This document shows, one piece after another, positions 1 to 7,800 of a stretch of DNA of 12,169 bases (position 1 is its first letter; each line of letters begins with the position of its first letter). Location of the stretch: contig JAOXYC010191466.1 of assembly GCA_028565715.1 (NCBI GenBank), forward strand, positions 1 to 12,169. Direction: 5' to 3'. The notes beneath the pieces were generated by a model. The model had not been told where the DNA came from and searched no databases. It was given only the letters and a program-made list of their open reading frames with translations. Both the position numbers and the translations under genes were made by a program. The DNA comes from Phoronis pallida. Taxonomy: Eukaryota > Phoronida > Phoronidae.

Positions 1-6
1 AACACA

Positions 7-77
7 AATTAATGTATCTTATTTACTGGCCGAAAGTGATAAATTTGAAAAGACAGAAAAAATCATCGTAACTGAAC
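7..77 (+). repeat. 71-bp inverted repeat, left copy (partner at 12099-12169)
   Basis: Positions 7-77 are a perfect reverse complement of 12099-12169, 71 of 71 bases. The right copy stops exactly at the window end, so the true outer boundary of the repeat is not visible. Such a pair is most simply two copies, in opposite orientation, of a short transposon-like element with long terminal inverted repeats. Because an ordinary multi-exon gene lies between them, they are unlikely to be the two ends of one 12-kb transposon. I do not recognise the family. Confidence 0.9.
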
Positions 78-111
78 AGTTACGATGATTTTTTCTGTCT
101 TTTCTAAATTT
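41..111 (+). repeat. Local palindrome (foldback) inside the left inverted repeat
   Basis: Positions 47-74 pair perfectly with 77-104: 28 bp around a 2-base AA centre. After a one-base bulge at 105, pairing resumes for six more bases (41-46 with 106-111). The left copy therefore carries a full outer arm plus about 35 bp of an opposing arm, as expected for a foldback-type miniature element whose second arm is truncated or replaced. The right copy at the window end has only one arm. Confidence 0.85.
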
Positions 112-447
112 TGAAAGGTTAGAAAAATTGGGAAACTTAATTCGGACTGGGGATTAATATGAATAGTACCGTGTATATAAAAGATGGACTTACCTGAAAT
201 ACTTTTTTTAGCATTTGCCACTTAACTGTCTGCAATTTCTCGTCAAAACCATAATTCTTTTTTCAGCCTGATTTAATCCCAACATATGCAAATCAACTTG
301 TAAGTTGGGCTAAAAAATTCCCCCATCCATTAATATACCACCCAAGTGTTCTCATCTGGGAATTGGCATTTCTTCATCCCAATATCCCCAATCTTGATTT
401 GAGAGCAGTTTCTTGTTCCAGTGTTATTTCATTTTTAAGTTTTTCTC

Positions 448-1065
448 ATGTTAGATTTTGTTTTTTATCCTTTTTTTAAAAAAAAATATGTAATCCCAGA
501 TCATAATCTATGCCTTTGAGAACTTCAATCCAGAAAATATATCTGTAAACCAATCTCCTTTCTGGTAGTAAATTGTGTTTTGTTATCCTTTTTTATAAAA
601 AAAACAATTTTTGTGAAGAAAACAAAATTCCAGATCGCAGTCTTTACCTTGGCAAACTTCAATCCAGAAAATATATTCGTAAACCAATCTCCTTTCTGAT
701 TTTGTTTCGTTATCATTCTTTTTTTTTAAAAAACTATTTCTTTGACGAAAACAGAATTCCAGATCACAATCTTTTCCTTGGTGAACTTCAATCTTGAAAA
801 TATATCTGTAAACCAATCCACTTTCTGATTTCGTTTCGTTATTATTTTTTTATAAAAAACACAATTTGTTTGAAGAAAACAGAATTCCAGATCACAATAT
901 ATGCCTTGGTGAACTTCAATCCAGAAAATATTCTGTAAACCAATCTCGTTTCTGATTTCTTTTCATTATTTTTTATATAAAACGCAACTTATTTGAAGAA
1001 AACAGAATTCCAGATAACAATCCATGCTTTGGTGAACTGAAAACTTGCAATGTAAACCAATCTTC
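448..1065 (+). repeat. Tandem array, about 4.5 copies of a roughly 128-bp unit
   Basis: The landmark CCAGAT begins at 496, 630, 759, 887 and 1010, giving periods of 134, 129, 128 and 123 bp. Each unit then carries, in order, a CTTGGTGAACTTCAATCC-like block, GAAAATAT, GTAAACCAATC, TTTCTGATTT, a T-run followed by an A-run, and GAAGAAAACAGAATT. The first unit is partial (from about 448) and the last degenerates after the GTAAACCAATC block. Copies differ mainly in the length of the T/A runs. The array lies wholly in intron. Two overlapping short open frames here are products of the repeat, not genes. Confidence 0.9.
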
Positions 1066-1786
1066 TTCCAATGACTGCACAGAACATCAAACCATCCTTT
1101 TTACCAGAAGCAACAATTATCTTCAAATGCCAATTTTCAGATGTTTACAGTATTAATAAACCCCTTACCTCATGTTTAGGAATTAGTTCCCAGTCAGAGT
1201 CAAATGTCAATTATACCAATTAAAGCACTCTCACAGCATATGGCTAGTTGTAAAACCTTTAATTAATAGAATTTGTTTAAATGTAGACTCCTGTGATTTT
1301 AAACCCTAGCTCACAGAACTTAGAAATGCGATAGTGAAGTTCATTCGGTGTTCTTGTAGTGTGGTTGTGGTGCGATGGAGAGTGAATGAGAGAGATGGTT
1401 TTCCTTGTCGGAGTCGTTTATTTTATGTTGCTCATTTTAGTCATAATATGCCTTCTCATTTTGAGGTGTTTAATATACCATGTGAGTTGTTAATTGGAGA
1501 AAAAATTATTAAACATCGTCAGTGCTTTAAGGGACATCTTTGCCTTTATTTTTTGTGATGACATTTTCCCCAAAAACTTATATTGTTCAAAATGACAATT
1601 ATTAATTTTCCAGTAAAAGAAATAATATCTAAACAGAGAAATTTAATTTTCATTAGGATTTCCTTTAATTGCATCTTTCTAATTTATCCCTTTATAAATT
1701 AGCCCTTTATAAATTACAATTCAAAAATAGTCCTAATTAATTGCCTACCATGTTTTAATATATCTTTTATTGTTTTATATTTGCAG

Positions 1787-1870
1787 GGCTCGACAGAAGG
1801 TCGCCTACCCATGGGAAGAAGCCTCTCAACAGATCAACACAAAAACTATCTGGCAAAGAAAAGATGGAAG
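1787..1870 (+). CDS. Exon 1: start of the calmodulin-binding / autoregulatory tail
   Basis: The exon is bounded by TTTGCAG upstream and GTAAGT downstream, 84 nt, phase 0 in and phase 0 out, encoding 28 residues that end YLAKKRWK. By position and sequence this matches the segment after the kinase C-lobe of smooth-muscle MLCK, where a basic run followed by Trp opens the calmodulin-binding helix (ARRKWQ in vertebrates). The basic residues K24, K25, R26 and the anchor W27 are present. In the family this segment blocks the kinase active site until calcium-calmodulin binds. The intron falls one codon after the anchor Trp. The other two frames give no family match, and only this frame joins to the next exon. 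Confidence 0.82.
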
Positions 1871-4800
1871 GTAAGTCATTTTGATTCAAAATGAATTTGA
1901 AAAAGAACACAAAAATTTTTAAGTCCATGTTGACGTTTTGGTTTATTCAGCAACCAGTTTTGATAATGTAGTCATTAAACCGGTACTCACAGCTAAAATA
2001 TATAGAAGCTCTTGAAAGCTTTCAACCATGATCCGCCATCTTGATCACTCTTATGTCCGAGTCGGTCGCCAGGTGGTAACACGATGGACTCGGGAGACTT
2101 GACAGTTTTGATGTTATGGCCAAAAACTAAATTAATCATTAATTAAAAGAAATGTCAGAATCAACATCCGTCTTTGAAACTCACATCCTAATTGTCCCTT
2201 GTCTTTAATTTTTAATTCACGCATTGTGTTATTTTAGGATTCTGCCAACGAGATTATAGCTCTTGGTCGCCTGGCTAAAATGAGTGCCGTGTTCAGAAGA
2301 CTGTCCGACAAGGGCGTATTTGAACGTGAACTTAAAATGGGTGAGTTTTATTTGTGTGTTCGACCAAAATATGATTCTGCTCCTTATTTAAATCCTTTGG
2401 TGTTTCCTTGGATAAAAACAATTATCCATGAGCTCAGAATCCACTAGTTGACTTTTCCACTTTGGACTTAACCTTTTTGTTTGGGTTCATTCTATTTCTG
2501 TATTGGGTGTTACACTTTGTCTTTGATGTGCCCTCTGGCAGTGGTTGTTCTATTTTTATGTCTTACATAGTTTCTGTATTTTAGCAAATTCCTGTAGGGT
2601 TCTAAACACATTTGAAGGGATGGAAAAATGGATAATAAGATTTTTTTTAATCGCAATGTGAGAAATAACTTTTATGAAATATGATTTTCAAGATATATAG
2701 ATTGTTAGCAGATCTTAGTTTAAACCAATGCTGATAGAGAATTATTTCGTAGATACAAAAAAAAACACTCAATAAAATAAGCAGTGCAGAATGTTGCCGT
2801 GTTTTTCAAGATATGTTAAAAACCTTTGTTCTTAGAGATGAATTTGTCTAACCCACTGAGTTGAATTTCAAAATAATGTTGTTCACAGAGGTTCCAGATC
2901 ATAAGCCATACATTGTACAAGAACTGAATGACTTTGATGCATATGAAGGAACAACTGGTTGTCTCAAGTGTAGAATTGCTTCTAAACCAGAGGCACAACT
3001 CAAATGGTAAGCAGAATAAGAACAATCAAACGTCATTACCAACTAACAGCATATGTTTTACATTCTTCCTGAAATTTAAACTTAAAGTGACTCCTTTTGT
3101 CTGAGTGTTAGTAGAAGTATGGATTTGATCTTAACAATATGGAACTAATAGACTTTCAGATTTGGCGTATGACATCAAATCCCTAAATTAAAAAAAACAA
3201 GAAGAGAATATTTCTTCACTATATTAGATTTTGTTCTAAATCGAAGTTCTTTTAATTAAAATGATGGAAAAAATTCATAAGACACAACCTGGAATTTAAA
3301 AATAGCTGCTGAGAGCATACAAAACTGTCGACGAGGTAAAGTTCTCAGATTGTGTCTATAATGAATTTGTTTTTGTGTATATTAGCAACCCGATTAATTA
3401 ATTAAAGTTTTAACTAATTCCACAATAGGTACAAAGGAGAAAAAGAGATCTTTGCTGGTGACAAATATGATATGATTTACAAGAACGGCCTGGCTACTCT
3501 CATCATCATGGATGTGAGGTCAGGTGATGAAGATTACTTCACTTGTCTGGCTTACAATGATATGGGTGAAGCTACTACAGCTGCTGAACTCACTGTACAA
3601 GGTAAAGAGGCGGTGCATATAACTTTGGGAAAACCCAATTTAAATGCACAAAGCAAAAGTGCATCACTTGAACCAAAGCGCACCACGGGCATTCTTTTGA
3701 AAGGATGCTCTACTATTTGTACATATATCCATCCAAGTAATAGGAATATTTTTGAATACCATAGTTAGTATGAAGCAAACAAATCAAAGAAAAGTGTTTC
3801 TCAAATGAAAAAACAAATATTTGTTGCAAATCATTTGAATGAGCTTGCTCTTGCCAACTTTATATTTCAACAGGTCAATGACCTTTGATTTTGCTTTCAG
3901 AAATCTTCACTCAACTTGTTTTGAACAGTAAAGAAAAATATTACAGTCTGCTAATCTGCATGTTCCTTTAAACTTTTGTTAATTAGATCTACCAGAAAAT
4001 TGCAGTCTTTTGAAAACATATGTTTTCACTTACTCTTCATGGGGATGGTCAATTAATGTTAAATTAAATATTATTTCAGGTCAAGGACTTGAGAGGAGGA
4101 AATCAGAACTAGAGAAACTGAAGAGAATGAGGTACTTGAAAGATTTTTTATAGAAAAATGTTTAATTTTTTTGAAAAGACGAAAAATAAGGAACTTTTGA
4201 TTGAGAATCCTACCCGGGTCTCCCGCATTTCATGGCAGGTGTTTTACCTCTAGAGTTCCATATTTTTCTGTCCTTTCAAATAATCACTTCAGCCAGCAAC
4301 CATAATTCTAATGTTTAATTTGCTGGTAAAGGTAAAAGATCATCTCCCTATTTAAAGAAATGAAAATGTTCTTGAAGTAATGACCACTCATTATCAAATC
4401 ATTGAAAGTAGTTCTATTTAAAAACAGTTAAAATTTGACACAATAAACATGCGTTTGTTTCAGGAATTTGCAATATTTCATTTTGCATTAAAGTCGTTTT
4501 GATGTGATTCGGTAAATTTTGACAACTTTCGGATTTTTTTAACATCATTAAAAAAGATCCATTTAATTAATGGTGGCACAAAGTGATTTACTTCAGAAAT
4601 TATAAAGTTTAGCAGACTTTGCTTACACATTCAGTGACATTCCTAACTTGAAACTGGTACAGATACTTATGAAGTTTACTTTGATTAGAAATTTTGACGA
4701 GGAAGATGATATTCCTGAAGTGCCAGAAACTGCTCCCGAATTTGTAAGACCTTTACAAGACCATACTGTTGCTATCGGGGACAGTATAATGGCTGAAGTT

Positions 4801-7800
4801 GAAGGTTAGCCAAATGCTTGGCTGCTTGAAACTGTTACTGCATGGAATATGTGGCTTTATATTTATTTGAAATGTTGGATTTTTGTTGTTTTCCATCATA
4901 TGTTTTTTGGTGTTTTTTAAAAAGACTGTTTTATGTGTGTCTTATTTAAGATACTGTCTTTAACAAAATTGCCTACTTATTATCTTACTACATAGCTCAT
5001 TCAAATGCAAAAACAATTTTCATATGATGGAAAAAACAAATGGTTTCAACATACATGTATCATTATAGGCTTTTCTTAATGAGTTTCGGTTTTGAAATGT
5101 AAATAAATGTCTTGTGCATAGATTCATTTCAACATTGTGAAGACAACACTGTCTTCGACATAAACTTTACTCTCTATGAAGAAGACAATGCTATCTTCAG
5201 AATTATCAATCCACAAGCAATTTATTTACATGATGAAACTGAAAATCCTTAATAAATCCTAGCTATAAAAACCCATGCCAAAATAACATTTAAAGATACT
5301 GTCTCCTTGTTGTTCCCAATCTGGCGTCGAATCGCAAATCAACCCCTTAACAGATTTTTTGGAATTTTTTTACTCAGATGCAAGTTAGTAAGTTATGTTT
5401 ATCAAAGGATTCATACACAAAATTTCTAGTTGATTTGAATTTTGACGCCAGATCGGGACCAACGAGGAGACAGTATCTTTAAACAAAGATATGCTTTTTG
5501 TTTTGTATCGATATTCATTGTTTATGCTAATAACCCTTGCTGCATGATTTTTGCTTTAGCAACAAAAAACGTAACAGCATCACAACGAGGGAGTTTAACG
5601 TGCCTCCCTATTTTACGCTACCTTTGATGGACCAGATTAGAAAGGTCGGAGATCACGTGTACTTTAGTGTGACAGGTAGGGCCAGGGAATTTGAGGTTAC
5701 TATATCAAGATCAAACAATTTTATTTTTCTAACAGCTGCTTTCTATATTAAGTTTTTGTTTTTATTAACTTACAGCTTATATTTTTTTTATTCAAAAATG
5801 GATTTCCCGTTATTGCTGTTTCAACCTTTTGCTTTTTGATTTTTGCATGATGTGAGCAATCCTACAGATTTTATTCTATAACTATGCTTGGAAAAGATAT
5901 TGTCATGTTTTTGTTGTTGTGAAAAGTAAATATTGTGAAATGATAATTTTGGTTTAATAAAATGCTTTTTTTTTAAAGATTTCAGGAAAAATTATTAAAA
6001 ATCTAAACATTGAAAAAAGTGTAGATAATCAGACAATTTTCTTTTTGATTAAACTGCTTCAAAATATGTGAATGTTATTATCCAATGTTACATAATATTA
6101 CATTGTGACTTTACTTTTGTGAAGTTTCAGAAATCTACCCAACTCAATGGTTGAAACTGGGGAATTCACCAGTAATTTACTGCAGTATCTTAGATTATTT
6201 TGAAAATTACCACAAAATGTCTCTAATTGTATTAAAATAAACTGAGACTTCAGAAAAATACAGAAATACCATAAATTTCAAATTTACAAAAAACTTATCA
6301 AAATTGTATTTTACAATGTAGTCACAGTACGACCAGAACCTATTGTCACATGGTACCTCAACGGTGAAGAAGTCTATGAGAGTCATCGCTTTAGATTTGA
6401 TCACGACAAGGGCGTGTTCAGACTTGAGATCCTAGGAGCAGAGGTCAAGGATGCTGGTGAACTGAGATGTGTCGGTGTAAGCCCACTAGGGAGAGTTAGT
6501 TGTACGTGTCAGCTGACTGTTCTCTCACCTGGTAAGTGACACCTGGTGGCCAATTTGGTTTTCTAGTTTTTTTATTCGTAAGCTATCGCATAGTCTCTCC
6601 CACAGCCCATCTCAAACGATGGTCTGTTCTCCCTAAGCGATGATCGAGTCTCGCTAAGTATATGTTGATTACGTCACTCCGCTTAAACACAGACTCCAAC
6701 TTTCAGTAAAAAACCAGAAGACCCCCAGCGATTGGTACCGTCCCTCGACCTGAGTCGAAGGGGCTGGAGTTCAGTCTAGCTATCGCAGTGTCCTAAAAGA
6801 AAAGAAATATTTTTGGAAATGGTTGTTTTGACTTTCTGCCAAACCATCCCCTACAAGAGTCTTCCAACATTTATAAGTGCAAACCTTATTGCTCCTTATC
6901 ATGAAATGGTCAAATGATATTAAAATCAACTTTTAATGAAATTTCTAATGTTTCTTAAAAAATTCATTATTTTTTCTGCAAAGTAGAAAATCTTGCTTCT
7001 GTATTTCAGAACAAATTCCAAAGGGATGTGAACCTCCAATCTTCACCGAGAAGCTGAAGAGAATGAAGATTGTTGAAGGAAGCACCATCAAACTAGAGTG
7101 TAGTGTGGATGGTACACCACAACCACATATTGAATGGTAAGATTTTTTTAACCGGTGGTTAATATTGAATATACCATATTCTCGGAAATAAGTGCCCATG
7201 CCTTTATAAGCAACCGGCTCCCAGACGTTTGGAAAATTGGTTTCACTTAGCTACCCCTATGAGACATAGTAAATACTTTTTTCTTGTAAAGTTTGTTGAG
7301 GTTTTTTAGGTAATTCTTCTGCATAATCTCTGTTAATATTAGGGGAAATGAAATCCAAAAATAGTTAGGCTGAGTTTTGTATTTTTCATAAAAAATTAGA
7401 TTCCTAGCAATTTGAAATTGGAAAACCTTATAAACTTTGAATAGGTACAAAGATCGCAAGGCCATAGAGGAAGGACAACATTACGAGATCTTACAGAGAG
7501 GAAACGACAATACATTGGTCATACAGGAAGCATTCCCTGAGGATGCTGGGTATTATATGTGCCGCGCTGTTAGTCCGTATGGTACTGCGGTCACTGAAGA
7601 ACCTCTTCTTGTATTCTGTGAGTGGATTTTTGCAAATTATAATTTCTCTTTATTGAAATATTTAAAAAATTAAAGTTATAAGTGTAATTTCTAGCTGTTA
7701 AGTGATGTTAAGTTTCCAGTTGTGAAACGTTTAACTTTTTCATAGTGCTCAATGAAAAGGACATTTCCAGTTATTAAAATGGTAAATAAAATATCAGGTC

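Larger units (their letters stand above)
1..1786 (+). other. Intron (3' part) upstream of the first visible exon
   Basis: No coding exon is recognisable here. The stretch is AT-rich and ends in a clear acceptor (TTTGCAG). It holds a terminal inverted repeat with a local palindrome (7-111), a tandem array of about 128-bp units (448-1065), and a slightly more GC-rich patch near 1325-1470. That patch contains a 74-codon open frame which shows no Ig or kinase features and which I regard as chance. Confidence 0.7.
4805..5559 (+). other. Intron between the two alternative Ig2 exons, rich in inverted repeats
   Basis: These 755 nt contain three kinds of self-complementary structure: an inverted repeat pair at 4882-4902 and 5021-5040, two related 18-nt hairpin units at 5139-5156 and 5181-5198, and a MITE-like foldback at 5289-5483. 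The intron ends TTTGCTTTAG before exon B. No further copy of the Ig exon is visible inside it. Confidence 0.7.

Noticed and set aside
448-1065. CRISPR-like array
   Set aside because: The periodic unit is about 128 bp with no unique spacers, and the context is clearly eukaryotic intron.
1334-1558. 74-codon + strand open frame in the first intron
   Set aside because: It shows no domain features, is in an AT-rich intron with no good splice signals around it, and does not fit the frame of the next exon.
2050-2105. tRNA-Ser-like patch (CCGAGT and CGATGGACTCG) in intron 1
   Set aside because: The spacing between the two matches is wrong for a tRNA and no T-arm (B-box) sequence follows. It was treated as a chance GC-rich hairpin.
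3901-3930. Possible small exon after GCTTTCAG at 3900
   Set aside because: No GT donor follows in a usable frame, and exon 4 already joins exon 5 in frame without it.
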